DNA of 64,000 nt from Nonomuraea helvata (GTDB lineage: Bacteria > Actinomycetota > Actinomycetes > Streptosporangiales > Streptosporangiaceae), in contig NZ_BAAAXV010000012.1 in assembly GCF_039535785.1 (NCBI RefSeq), forward strand, positions 186,001-250,000, in the 5' to 3' direction. Within the stretch, counting starts at the first letter, position 1. Every line of letters starts with the position of its first letter. Below, in pieces: positions 42,615 through 49,882 of the stretch. The notes beneath the pieces were generated by a model. The model searched no databases. It was not told where the DNA came from and saw nothing but the letters and a program-made list of their open reading frames with translations. Made by a program: the position numbers and the translations under genes.

Positions 42615-43139
42615 ATGACCGATGAGTTGCTGGTGGTGCGCGCTCAGCTGGGAGAGCGCGCGGCGCTGGCCGAACTGCTGGCTCGGTGGCGAATACCGGT
42701 GTGGATCTATGTGTGCCGCATGCTGGATGCTGACCGGGCCGACGACGTGACGCAGGAGGTCTGGCTGGCCGTCGTCCGCGGCCTGCCCCGGCTCAGGGAA
42801 CCCGGCCGGTTCGCGCCGTGGCTGTTCACGATCGCCCGGCGGTCGGTCACCGACCGGCTGCGCGGCGAGTACGCCAAGGCGGAGAAAACGTCCGGATTCG
42901 GCGACATGGTCGTCGAAGACCCGGCTGAGGCCATGGTGGATCGCGCCGCGCTCGTGAGCGTGCTGTCAGCTCTGCCGGTGCTGGAGCGGGAGATCCTCGT
43001 CCTGTTCTACCTGGAGGACCTGCCGGTGGAGGAGTGCGCCGACATCTGCCAGATCCCGGCCGGAACGGTCAAGTCCCGGCTCAACCGCGCCCGTCGTCTG
43101 CTGCGTGAACACCTGGAGGAGAAGGGATACCGGCCATGA
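42615..43139 (+). CDS. ECF-type RNA polymerase sigma factor
   Basis: 174 residues from ATG at 42615, with GGGAGGACGAG upstream. Region 2 shows DDVTQEVWLAVVRGLPRL and FAPWLFTIARRSVTDRLR. Region 4 shows LPVLEREILVLFYLEDLPVEECADICQIPAGTVKSRLNRARR. Its stop overlaps the ATG of a membrane protein that may act as its anti-sigma factor. An ABC transporter, now broken, followed as a third coupled gene, probably a former target or part of the response. Confidence 0.9.
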   Translation: MTDELLVVRAQLGERAALAELLARWRIPVWIYVCRMLDADRADDVTQEVWLAVVRGLPRLREPGRFAPWLFTIARRSVTDRLRGEYAKAEKTSGFGDMVVEDPAEAMVDRAALVSVLSALPVLEREILVLFYLEDLPVEECADICQIPAGTVKSRLNRARRLLREHLEEKGYRP

Positions 43140-43618
43140 CAGACGAACCGCGCCTGTCGGCGCAGGACATGATCGAGCACCTGGCTCCGGTGCTGTCGCT
43201 GAGAGTCCGGATCCGGGCGGTGGCGGCACTGCTGTCCGGCGTCGGCGGCGCGGTGTTCGTGGGCACGTTGTGGTGGTCGGAGCCAGGGCCGCTGCCCGGG
43301 CGCACGCATGTGGCGTTCGCGTTGTTCACCGTGTTCTGCCTGGCCTGGGCAGCCTACGGTGGGTGGCTGCTGACGCGCCGGGTTCCGCTGTTCGCCGCCG
43401 ATCGGGTGATCGCCGCCTGGATCGGCCTGGCCGCCTCGCTGGCCACCACGGCACTCGTGACCGTCGTAGCCGTGCAGCGTGGCACCGGGGCGGGGCCCGC
43501 CCTGGCGGTCGGGGGCCTGTTCGTCGCGGTGGCCCTGGCACTGGCGCTGCGCGCCCATGCCCGGCGCGCAGCGCTGCTGCGCCGCATGCACGAGCTGACC
43601 GGCCGGGAAGAGCGGTGA
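43136..43618 (+). CDS. Membrane protein, possible anti-sigma factor
   Basis: 160 residues with four hydrophobic segments after a cytoplasmic N-terminus (RLSAQDMIEHLAPVLSLRVR). The start overlaps the sigma stop by ATGA. No zinc-binding HxxxCxxC motif is seen, so it is not a classic ZAS anti-sigma factor; function is inferred from position only. The stop overlaps the GTG of the ABC ATPase remnant (GTGA), showing that this was a coupled operon. Confidence 0.65.
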   Translation: MTDEPRLSAQDMIEHLAPVLSLRVRIRAVAALLSGVGGAVFVGTLWWSEPGPLPGRTHVAFALFTVFCLAWAAYGGWLLTRRVPLFAADRVIAAWIGLAASLATTALVTVVAVQRGTGAGPALAVGGLFVAVALALALRAHARRAALLRRMHELTGREER

Positions 43619-44050
43619 ACGCGCTGCAGACCAGCGGCCTGGGCAAGCGTTACCGGCAGCGGTGGGCGCTGCGCGAGGCCACCATCGCGGTGCCCGCCGG
43701 GGCCAGGGCCGCGTTGGTCGGGCCGAACGGGGCAGGCAAGTCCACGGCTGCTGAACCTGGTATCCGGCCTGCTGACGCCCACCGCGGGACGGGCAGAGGT
43801 CTTCGGCCATCCGCTGGAGAAGGCCGCGGTCGCGTTCGTCGCCCAGGACAAGCCACTGTATCGCCGGTGGAGCGTCGCCGACCTGCTGCGCTTCGGCTCC
43901 GCGACCAACCCCCGCTGGGATCGCGCGGCTGCGCAGTCACTGCTGTCCGGGCACGACATCGGCCCGCGCGAGCGGGTGGACCGATTGTCCGGCGGCCAGC
44001 GCACGCTCCTCGCGCTCGCGCTGGCCGCCGGCAAGCGCGCCGACCTGGTG
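43615..44050 (+). pseudogene. ABC transporter ATP-binding protein, frameshifted and truncated
   Basis: The start GTG at 43615 leads to MNALQTSGLGKRYRQRWALREA and Walker A GPNGAGKST. An extra G at 43746-43747 then shifts the frame. In the next frame the protein continues (LLNLVSGLLTPTAGRAEVFG, Q-loop VAQDKPLYRRWSV, signature LSGGQRTLLALALAAGKRADLV) up to about 44050. Walker B and the H-loop are missing. Two independent lesions, a +1 insertion and a deletion, make it non-functional. Confidence 0.8.
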
Positions 44051-44409
44051 GTGCCGGCGCCCTGGCCGCGACCGCCGTCCTCGCCGCGGTGCTGACCTGG
44101 TCCCTGCCGGACAGCGCGGGTAATCCGATGGCTTGGCCGTACTACGAAAGCCACGGCCCGGTCCTCTATGGCAGGTCGCTGTTCGCACTGGCACTCGGCG
44201 TCGCACTCGGCGCGGTCACCCGGCACACCCGCATCGCCATGCCGCTGTCAGTGCTCCTGGTCGGTGCCGGCCAACTCGCCGGCCGGGCCCTGCGCGGACG
44301 ATTCGATCTGCCCTTCTGGACCATGCAGTGGACCGAAACGGCCGCCTACCTGGCACTCACCCTCGCCCTGACCGGAATCGCCTACCTGGTGATCCGACGC
44401 CAAGCCTGA
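44051..44409 (+). pseudogene. ABC permease C-terminal fragment
   Basis: Immediately after the ATPase signature the sequence becomes hydrophobic: ALAATAVLAAVLTWSLP, LYGRSLFALALGVALGAV, and ETAAYLALTLALTGIAYLVIRR, ending at TGA 44409. It looks like the last membrane helices of the partner permease, whose beginning and the ATPase end were removed by one deletion near 44050. Confidence 0.65.
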
Positions 44410-44426
44410 CCATGAAGGAGATCACG

Positions 44427-44540
44427 ATGGCCCACAACCCGAAATTCATCCGCCGACGGCTCGGCACGACGGTCTTGGTCGTAGTGGCCGTGCTCGTCGC
44501 CGCGGTACTCCTCGCTGGTGTGATCGTGCTGCTGGGCTGA
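44427..44540 (+). CDS. Small single-helix membrane protein
   Basis: 37 residues from ATG at 44427, with AAGGAG well spaced upstream. Sequence MAHNPKFIRRRLG then one hydrophobic helix (TTVLVVVAVLVAAVLLAGVIVLLG) to the end. It lies 17 bases after the permease remnant and was probably the last gene of that operon. An intact start, ribosome site and clear topology support it; the role is unknown. Confidence 0.5.
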   Translation: MAHNPKFIRRRLGTTVLVVVAVLVAAVLLAGVIVLLG

Positions 44541-44563
44541 AGCGCCTGCGTGGTGAGCTGGCC

Positions 44564-45050
44564 TCAGCTACGGTCTGGAGAACCCGGAGCCAGACGTTTG
44601 GCCACGTCCAGCCGCACCTCACCGTACGGCTGGATGTGCTGCCAGAACAGCGGGGTCAGTCCGCGCCGGTCGGCGGGTTTGAGCAGCTTGGCCCATTCCG
44701 GATCGGCGAGGATGTCCTGCAGCATCAGGGTGTTGATGTATATGAGCGCGGTCTGCAGGATGCGCAGGCACAACACGCTCATCTCCAGCTCCTCGCGCCG
44801 GTTGGTGGCGATGTCGCCGCCCTTGCCGTAGAAGATGACGCTGTTGGCGCCGTTGGAGGACTCCACCACGTTGAGCCCTTCCTGGATCTCCCGCTGCTCC
44901 TCGCGGAAAGGTCTTCTGCGCCCGGCCGACCTCCAGCATGGCCTGGTAGACGTCGTGACCACCTACGGCCTCGACCAGTACGTGCACGCCGCACCCCGCG
45001 CAGGAGCCTGCGGGTTTCCGCTTGAACACGCGGGACCGGTGCTCCTCGTG
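44564..45050 (-). pseudogene. Tn3-family transposase C-terminal remnant
   Basis: Minus strand: EEQREIQEGLNVVESSNGANS, YGKGGDIATNRREELEMSVLCLR, ALIYINTLMLQDIL and RRGLTPLFWQHIQPYGEVRLD form the conserved C-terminus of Tn3-type DDE transposases. Upstream, another frame reads YQAMLEVGRAQKT, which fits the preceding part, so a frameshift lies near 44905-44915. The N-terminal 80 percent is missing, and no resolvase or terminal repeat is seen. Confidence 0.75.
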
Positions 45051-45067
45051 GAGGGCATTCGAGCGGC

Positions 45068-45163
45068 ACCGCCAAGACCCACGTGGCCAACGTCCAGCGC
45101 AAGCTCGGGGCGCGCAACCGCGTGGGCATCGCCGCCTGGGCCTGGGAACACGGCCACGCGTGA
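45068..45163 (+). pseudogene. LuxR-type response regulator 3' remnant
   Basis: 32 codons reading TAKTHVANVQRKLGARNRVGIAAWAWEHG, the recognition helix and tail of a NarL-type regulator, ending at TGA 45163. Nothing upstream in frame continues the domain. It abuts the Tn3 remnant, so an insertion or deletion probably truncated it. Confidence 0.6.
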
Positions 45164-45251
45164 ACCTTGAGCCGGCGTTTTCGGGAACCGGAGGCCATAC
45201 TGGCTCGGATACAGACCACTTGATCAACGACTCCTACCGGTCAGCCCCGGA

Positions 45252-45276
45252 GCCCGAGGGTGAGATCCCCTCGGGC
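45252..45276 (-). terminator. Terminator of hydrolase operon
   Basis: The stem GCCCGAGGG (45252-45260) and CCCTCGGGC (45268-45276) lies just beyond the hydrolase stop (45282, minus strand). Confidence 0.55.
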
Positions 45277-45281
45277 GACCC

Positions 45282-46121
45282 TCAGGCCCTGAGGAACGCG
45301 GCGATCGGCTCGGCCTGGCCGAAGACAGCGTGACCCACCTCGGGCAGCAGATGCACGGTCGCGTGCGGGATGCACTCACGCACGCGCCGCGCGGTCTGGT
45401 GGGAGTCGAACATCGCGTCACGGCCGCCGACGATGACGAGGACGTGCATGGTGAGAGCGCGCAACGCCTCGTCGGGGAACACCGGGAGCCTCTCCCTGCG
45501 CGGGTTGAAGTGCGTGAACGTCAGGACGACGGCGTCAAGCGCCTGCCGGTCCCTGTCCCCGTCCAGTCCTGCGACCGCCATCGCCGACTCGCGCAGTCCG
45601 TCGCGCCGGAACGGGCGGGTCAGCAGGGCCTTGAACATCCAGCCGACCTTCTGCCGTCCCACGCCGCCTGGGCACATCAACGCCAGGCGGGTCACCCGTT
45701 CTGGACGGCGGATGGCGTAGTCCAGGGCCGTCCAGCCGCCGAGGGAGGTGGCGACGAACGCGGCGTCGCTGATCCCGAGCCCTTCCAGCACGTCGTCCAG
45801 CCAGAGTGCCACGGCGTCGGAGTCCAGGGCGGGGCGCGAGGGCGCGCTCAGACCCGGCTCGCCGACGAGGTCGACGGCGTATGCACGGAAGTTCTGGGAC
45901 CAGGTGACGACATCTCCTTGCCACATCGACGCGTTCGCGCCCGAACCGTGCAGCAGCACCAGGGGCGGCGCGTCGTACGGGCCGGAGGCGAGGACGAAGG
46001 TCTCGCCCTGACGGGTTGGCACCCGTAGCTGCTCGGCGGGAACCGGCCAGGCCTCCAGTGCCTGCCGGTAGTGTTCGAGGAGCTCGCGTCTACCGGCTTC
46101 GGACTTGTAGATCATCGTCAT
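45282..46121 (-). CDS. Alpha/beta hydrolase
   Basis: 279 residues. Oxyanion region LVLLHGSGANASMW, nucleophile elbow FVATSLGGW (Ser), acid in VGGRDAMF, and His in LPEVGHAVFGQAEP. It matches carboxylesterase or carbohydrate-ester-type hydrolases. Its ATG overlaps the stop of the MerR-HEAT regulator (ATGA), making it the last of a three-gene operon. The substrate is unknown; it may be the effector gene controlled by the regulator. Confidence 0.85.
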   Translation of the reverse strand: MTMIYKSEAGRRELLEHYRQALEAWPVPAEQLRVPTRQGETFVLASGPYDAPPLVLLHGSGANASMWQGDVVTWSQNFRAYAVDLVGEPGLSAPSRPALDSDAVALWLDDVLEGLGISDAAFVATSLGGWTALDYAIRRPERVTRLALMCPGGVGRQKVGWMFKALLTRPFRRDGLRESAMAVAGLDGDRDRQALDAVVLTFTHFNPRRERLPVFPDEALRALTMHVLVIVGGRDAMFDSHQTARRVRECIPHATVHLLPEVGHAVFGQAEPIAAFLRA

Positions 46122-47125
46122 GACTCCTGCTTGCGTATCCGAAGGATGTATGCCGCGGTAAGCGCAACGGCACGGTCTTCGTCATGTGACAGATCCACGA
46201 GGGCTCGTGACGCTGTGGTTCCGGGGATGTCCGCGAGCGCCTGTGTCAGCCGTCGGCGTGCCGACGATTCGACGGCGTCATGGGCGAGGCGATCGACGAG
46301 CATGGAAGCGATCCGATCCGCCGACGCGGGACGACTCGCCAGCGCGCTCAGGGCATCGGCCGCATCGACGTCATGCGTCCCCTCGACAACCATGTCGATG
46401 AGCGTCGGAACGGCTTCGGCTACACCACGGGCCCCCAGCGCCAGCGCCGCGTACCTGCGGACCACGAGGTCGGGGCTCGTGAGGGTCTCCTGCAGCAGCG
46501 CGGTCGCCGTAGCGTCCGAAATCTCGGCGATGGACTGGACGGCACGCTTGCGCACCTCGGCCACCGGTGAGCCGAGACCCTCCGCAAGCAGCGCCAATCC
46601 GGCGTCGCCCGATTGCGCCAGCGCCCATCGAAGGGCTCCGGCGACGTTCGGGTCCGTCTCGCTCAGCACTGCCTCGACCAGCGCTTCCACCGGCACCGGC
46701 CCCTCTTCGACAGAGGACAGGGCCGCGCGCTGGCGCCTGCCGGCGCTCTTCGACCCCAGCGCTTGCAGGAGCGCGACGACCTGGAGGACGTCCTGCCAGC
46801 CCGCGGGTTCGGCAGCGCCGATCCGGCGCAGTCGCGTGAGCAGCTGCGTCTCAGCCGCGATGCGTTCTCGCGTCTGGCGGATGAGGTCGTCGACGAGTTC
46901 TACGGGCCTGAAGTCAGGATCATCCAGTGCGCGCCCGACTTCCCGCAGCGACAGTCCCAACGACCGCAGGCTCTCGATATGAAAGATCCGCCGGATGTCC
47001 TCGCTGGAGTACTCTCGATAGCCGCCATCGCTGCGACCCGTCGGCCGCACCAGGCCGAGCGAGTCGTAATACCGGAGCATGCGGGCGCTGACCCCGGACC
47101 GCCGTGCCACATCACCGATCAACAC
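46118..47125 (-). CDS. MerR regulator fused to HEAT repeats
   Basis: 335 residues from GTG at 47125 (VLIGDVARRSGVSARMLRYYD). MerR HTH and wing (GYREYSSEDIRRIFHIESLRSLG), coiled coil to about residue 120, then a long C-terminal half of HEAT/armadillo-like repeats (DPNVAGALRWALAQSGDAG, EVRKRAVQSIAEISDAT, VRRYAALALGARGV). Most MerR proteins carry a short ligand domain, so a HEAT solenoid as sensor is unusual. It is co-transcribed with a separate HEAT protein and a hydrolase. It probably binds the 19-base-spacer promoter upstream of the operon. Confidence 0.85.
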   Translation of the reverse strand: MLIGDVARRSGVSARMLRYYDSLGLVRPTGRSDGGYREYSSEDIRRIFHIESLRSLGLSLREVGRALDDPDFRPVELVDDLIRQTRERIAAETQLLTRLRRIGAAEPAGWQDVLQVVALLQALGSKSAGRRQRAALSSVEEGPVPVEALVEAVLSETDPNVAGALRWALAQSGDAGLALLAEGLGSPVAEVRKRAVQSIAEISDATATALLQETLTSPDLVVRRYAALALGARGVAEAVPTLIDMVVEGTHDVDAADALSALASRPASADRIASMLVDRLAHDAVESSARRRLTQALADIPGTTASRALVDLSHDEDRAVALTAAYILRIRKQES

Positions 47126-47132
47126 GGCCCCG

Positions 47133-47801
47133 TCACTCCTCCTCGCCGGTGCCGCCGAGGGCCACCACACGCTTGGCTTCCTCGATCGCGAACGCCACCC
47201 CGGCATCCGGGTCGCGCAACAGCTTCTCCGTGTCGATCGCGTGCGCGCGTACCCGTGGGTCGGGATCCGTCATCGCAGCGCGCAGCGCTGGCACGATCAC
47301 CTCACCGAGCGCGACCAGCGCCCTGCTGAGGCTCAGCCACATCTCACGCCCGCCGCGCCCGAGCTGCGCCGACAACACCGCGGCCAACTCGGGCACTTCA
47401 CCGTCGGGCACGAGCACGACCGCCGCCCGCCAAGCGCTGCGCGCCACCTCATCGTCGGCGTCGCCCAGAAGCGCCCGTGTGATCGCCGGCCATGCAAGCC
47501 GATCCCCGATCTTGGACAGCGTGTGCAACGCCTGGCTTCGTGCCTGCGCATGCTCCGAGCGAACTTCTTCGACAAGCGCCGGGACCGTCATTGACGCCGG
47601 GTGGCGCGTGAGCGCCCACGTCAGCATGTCACGCACAGAGAACTCGGGCTCGATCGCGCAGCGTTCGATGAGCTTGTCGATGAACCGCGGGTCGGGGCTC
47701 GCGCCGAGCGCCAGCGCCGCCCGCAGCCGCACTGACGAGTCGCCGGCCTCCAGTGCCTGCAAAGCTGGGAACGCATCCATGTCCTGTTTCGGCATAGCCA
47801 T
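47133..47801 (-). CDS. HEAT-repeat protein
   Basis: 222 residues from ATG at 47801 (MAMPKQDMDAFPALQAL), with a very strong AAGGAGGTGG upstream. Entirely helical repeats: VRLRAALALGASPD, QARSQALHTLSKIGD, DDEVARSAWRAAVVL and DPRVRAHAIDTEKLL. It is a protein-interaction solenoid with no catalytic motif. It is first in the operon, 7 bases before the MerR-HEAT gene, so it is a probable partner of that regulator through HEAT-HEAT contact (inference). Confidence 0.8.
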   Translation of the reverse strand: MAMPKQDMDAFPALQALEAGDSSVRLRAALALGASPDPRFIDKLIERCAIEPEFSVRDMLTWALTRHPASMTVPALVEEVRSEHAQARSQALHTLSKIGDRLAWPAITRALLGDADDEVARSAWRAAVVLVPDGEVPELAAVLSAQLGRGGREMWLSLSRALVALGEVIVPALRAAMTDPDPRVRAHAIDTEKLLRDPDAGVAFAIEEAKRVVALGGTGEEE

Positions 47802-47822
47802 CGGGACCACCTCCTTGGCACC

Positions 47823-47853
47823 AGTGAAGGCCTTGTCACAGTGTCAAGGTCAA
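47823..47853 (-). promoter_or_regulatory. MerR-type promoter of the HEAT/MerR/hydrolase operon
   Basis: On the minus strand, a -35 TTGACC (47853-47848) and a -10-like TTCACT (47828-47823) are separated by 19 bases. These contain CCTTGACACTGTGACAAGG (47849-47831), an inverted repeat with 8 of 9 pairs. The overlong spacer with a palindrome is the classic site for MerR activation, so the operon is probably autoregulated. Confidence 0.65.
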
Positions 47854-47921
47854 CCGAGGCCACGTCGCGAGGTCGTCAGGCACCCGCTGAGGCCCCGAGC
47901 GGGTGAACCCGACCAGCCCCA

Positions 47922-48141
47922 CGCGAGCAGCAACTGGCCAACATCCGCCGCATCTACGGCCCCGAGAAACAAGCCCAAGGTGTCCTGGCCATCGAGATTG
48001 AGACCGACCCGGAACCGGTCCCTCCATCGAGGCTCCGCGACGTTCCAGGCATGCAGCTCGGGCTGATCGACCCCCATCCAGGGCCCCGAGGCCCAAAAGC
48101 GCATCAACCAGCTCCGCAACGTGCTGTCCAACTGGGACTGA
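47922..48141 (+). pseudogene. Frameshifted remnant, family unknown
   Basis: One frame reads REQQLANIRRIYGPEKQAQGV, then LAIEIETDPEPVPPSRL and DVPGMQLGLIDPHPGP. After a shift near 48088 the next frame continues EAQKRINQLRNVLSNWD to TGA at 48141. The protein-like composition across the shift suggests a recently broken gene end. I do not recognise the family. The rest of 47854-48357 holds a GC-rich hairpin at 48180-48206 and no other gene. Confidence 0.35.
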
Positions 48142-48357
48142 CACCCTGAGCCCGCCCTCAAGTGATCACCACACGCGGCGATGCGGCCCCCGCATGGGGG
48201 GCCATCGTCTCGGTGGACAGCAACATCCGTGGCGACCGCTGCTACCGGGACCCCAATCTAGGGAACGCGCGGCGCAACATAGGGATCCGTTCCCGATCCG
48301 GCTGCCCGGCCCGCGTCCCTACGGTTGGCGGGACTCACCACGGAACGGGAGGCCGGC

Positions 48358-48609
48358 ATGCCGCTCTACATGGACGTCCACACCATCGCCCAAGGCGTCG
48401 CGATGGCCGACGTCGTCCAGGCGCACAAGGCGGACCTGCAGCATCAGGGCCGCCACGACGTCAGCTATCTGCGCTACTGGGTCGACGAGAGCCAGGGCAC
48501 GATCTTCTGCCTGGTCGAGGCGCCTTCGGCAGAGGCGGCCGCGGCGGTGCACCGCGAGGCCCACGGGCTGGTGGCCGACCAGATCTTCCAGGTGCAGGAA
48601 GGCAGCTGA
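48358..48609 (+). CDS. DUF4242 (SCO4226-like) protein
   Basis: 83 residues from ATG at 48358, with GGGAGG upstream. MPLYMDVHTIAQGV...VVQAHKADL, RYWVDESQGTIFCLVEAPSAEAAAAVHREAHG and VADQIFQVQEG are the DUF4242 ferredoxin-like fold. The Streptomyces homologue SCO4226 is reported to bind nickel. Its role in the cell is unknown. A single gene, 60 bases before the lectin gene. Confidence 0.82.
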   Translation: MPLYMDVHTIAQGVAMADVVQAHKADLQHQGRHDVSYLRYWVDESQGTIFCLVEAPSAEAAAAVHREAHGLVADQIFQVQEGS

Positions 48610-48669
48610 CCCGCCGCAGCGCCCTCACGTAACGGATCGAAACCCTCAACAGGAAGCGAGCAAACGCCC

Positions 48670-49335
48670 ATGAACCAGACCCTCTCCGGCCGCGCACGAC
48701 GCTCGACCGCGCCGCTGCTGCTGGCCGCGGCGATCTCTGTGGCGATCTCCGCGGCCGGCTGCCTCGTGCCGGCCGCCGCGAACGCCGCCGACCAACCCAC
48801 CCCGGCCCTGGCCCCGGCCCCGGTGGCGGTGCCGGTTTCGGTGCAGCCGACCGGAGGGCCGGTGGCGCCGCCGCCGGGCCCGGGCCCGCTGGCTCTCGGC
48901 GGCTTCTTCAAGGTGCAGGAGGCCGAGCAGAGCAAGTGCCTGGACGTCAAGGACGCCTCCACCGCCGAGAACGCCTTACTCCAGCGCATCTCCTGCAAGG
49001 GCAACGACGCCCAGCTGTGGCTGCCGACCCTGCTGTCGATCGACGGCTCCGGCGCCTTCGTCTACCAGCTGTCCAACCGGGGCAGCGGCAAGTGCGTCGA
49101 GGTCAGGAACGAGGCCGCCGCGTTCGGCGCGCAGGTGGTGCAGCACGCCTGCGACCCCAGCCGCCTGGCCGGGGAGCGCTGGCTGCACCAGGGGGAGATC
49201 CCGTCCACCGGGGTGGGCTTCGGCCAGCTGAAGTCGGCCCTGGACCCCTCCCTGTGCCTGGACACCCTCGGGCAGCTGGCCAAGGTCTTCACCTGCACCA
49301 CGCCCAACGACGCGCAGCTGTGGCGCTTCCAGTGA
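48670..49335 (+). CDS. Secreted ricin-B-type lectin domain protein
   Basis: 221 residues. N-terminal signal sequence (RRSTAPLLLAAAISVAISAAG...AANA, cleavage near residue 40), a short Pro-rich linker, then one RICIN/CBM13 domain with KCLDVKDAST, ALLQRISCKGNDAQLW, KCVEVRNEAAAFGAQVVQHAC and QLWRFQ. The QxW repeats bind sugars. No catalytic domain is attached, so this is a stand-alone secreted carbohydrate-binding protein. Confidence 0.85.
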   Translation: MNQTLSGRARRSTAPLLLAAAISVAISAAGCLVPAAANAADQPTPALAPAPVAVPVSVQPTGGPVAPPPGPGPLALGGFFKVQEAEQSKCLDVKDASTAENALLQRISCKGNDAQLWLPTLLSIDGSGAFVYQLSNRGSGKCVEVRNEAAAFGAQVVQHACDPSRLAGERWLHQGEIPSTGVGFGQLKSALDPSLCLDTLGQLAKVFTCTTPNDAQLWRFQ

Positions 49336-49363
49336 CCGTGACGTCCGGCCGCCGGGCCCGTAC

Positions 49364-49407
49364 GTGACGATGAGGGCCTGTCCGCTGGGGGAGGCCCTCG
49401 TCGTCAC
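49364..49407 (+). terminator. Terminator after lectin gene
   Basis: The 16-bp stem GTGACGATGAGGGCCT (49364-49379) pairs with AGGCCCTCGTCGTCAC (49392-49407), with one G-U pair and a 12-base loop. Confidence 0.75.
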
Positions 49408-49550
49408 ACCGCCGCACAGGGCGGCGCAGCAGCGCAGCCGCTCCCTCTGCTCATAGGCTCGCCGGGTTGCCGGCCGGGACCACGGGCACCCGCTCAGGCG
49501 TGTTCGGCGGGGACGGCGGCCGTCCAGGCGACGGCCGGAGGAGCAGCCGG

Positions 49551-49802
49551 TCAGGTAGGGGCCGGCGTGGAACGGGTGGCGAGCCGGTCGAGCGAGATGC
49601 CGAGCACGTCGGCCAGGGCCGCGATGGTGAAGAACGCCGGCGTCGCGATCCGGCCCGTCTCGATCTTGCGGAGGGTCTCGGCGGACATGCCGGCGGCGGC
49701 CGCGACCTCGACGATGCTGCGCTCGCCACGGGCCCGGCGCAGGATCAAGCCCAGCTGCTCGCCGCGCAGCCGCTCCTCAGGAGTCAGCGGAGGTCGCACC
49801 AT
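49551..49802 (-). CDS. XRE-family HTH regulator (small)
   Basis: 83 residues from ATG at 49802 (MVRPPLTPEERLRGEQLG). The XRE HTH has RRARGERSIVEVAAAAGMSAETLRKIETGRIATPAFFTIAALADVLG. No ligand domain. A palindrome with ATACCGGTAT lies 11 bases upstream of its start. It follows the tyrosine recombinase on the same strand after an 80-base gap and may be the regulator of the series, or an autonomous autorepressor. Confidence 0.82.
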   Translation of the reverse strand: MVRPPLTPEERLRGEQLGLILRRARGERSIVEVAAAAGMSAETLRKIETGRIATPAFFTIAALADVLGISLDRLATRSTPAPT

Positions 49803-49812
49803 GTAACCCACT

Positions 49813-49835
49813 CTATACCCGTGATACCGGTATAG
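49813..49835 (-). promoter_or_regulatory. Operator of the small XRE gene
   Basis: CTATACC (49813-49819) and GGTATAG (49829-49835) are inverted arms, with a second palindrome ATACCGGTAT at 49824-49833. It is AT-rich and directly upstream of the XRE start, typical for autoregulation. Confidence 0.5.
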
Positions 49836-49882
49836 TTATCGAATTCTCCGTCGTGAGCGGCGGGGGAGAGCGGACACCGCGC

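Noticed and set aside
48180..48206. Terminator of an active gene
   Set aside because: The GGCCCCC/GGGGGCC-type hairpin follows only a frameshifted remnant, so it cannot be tied to an active transcript.
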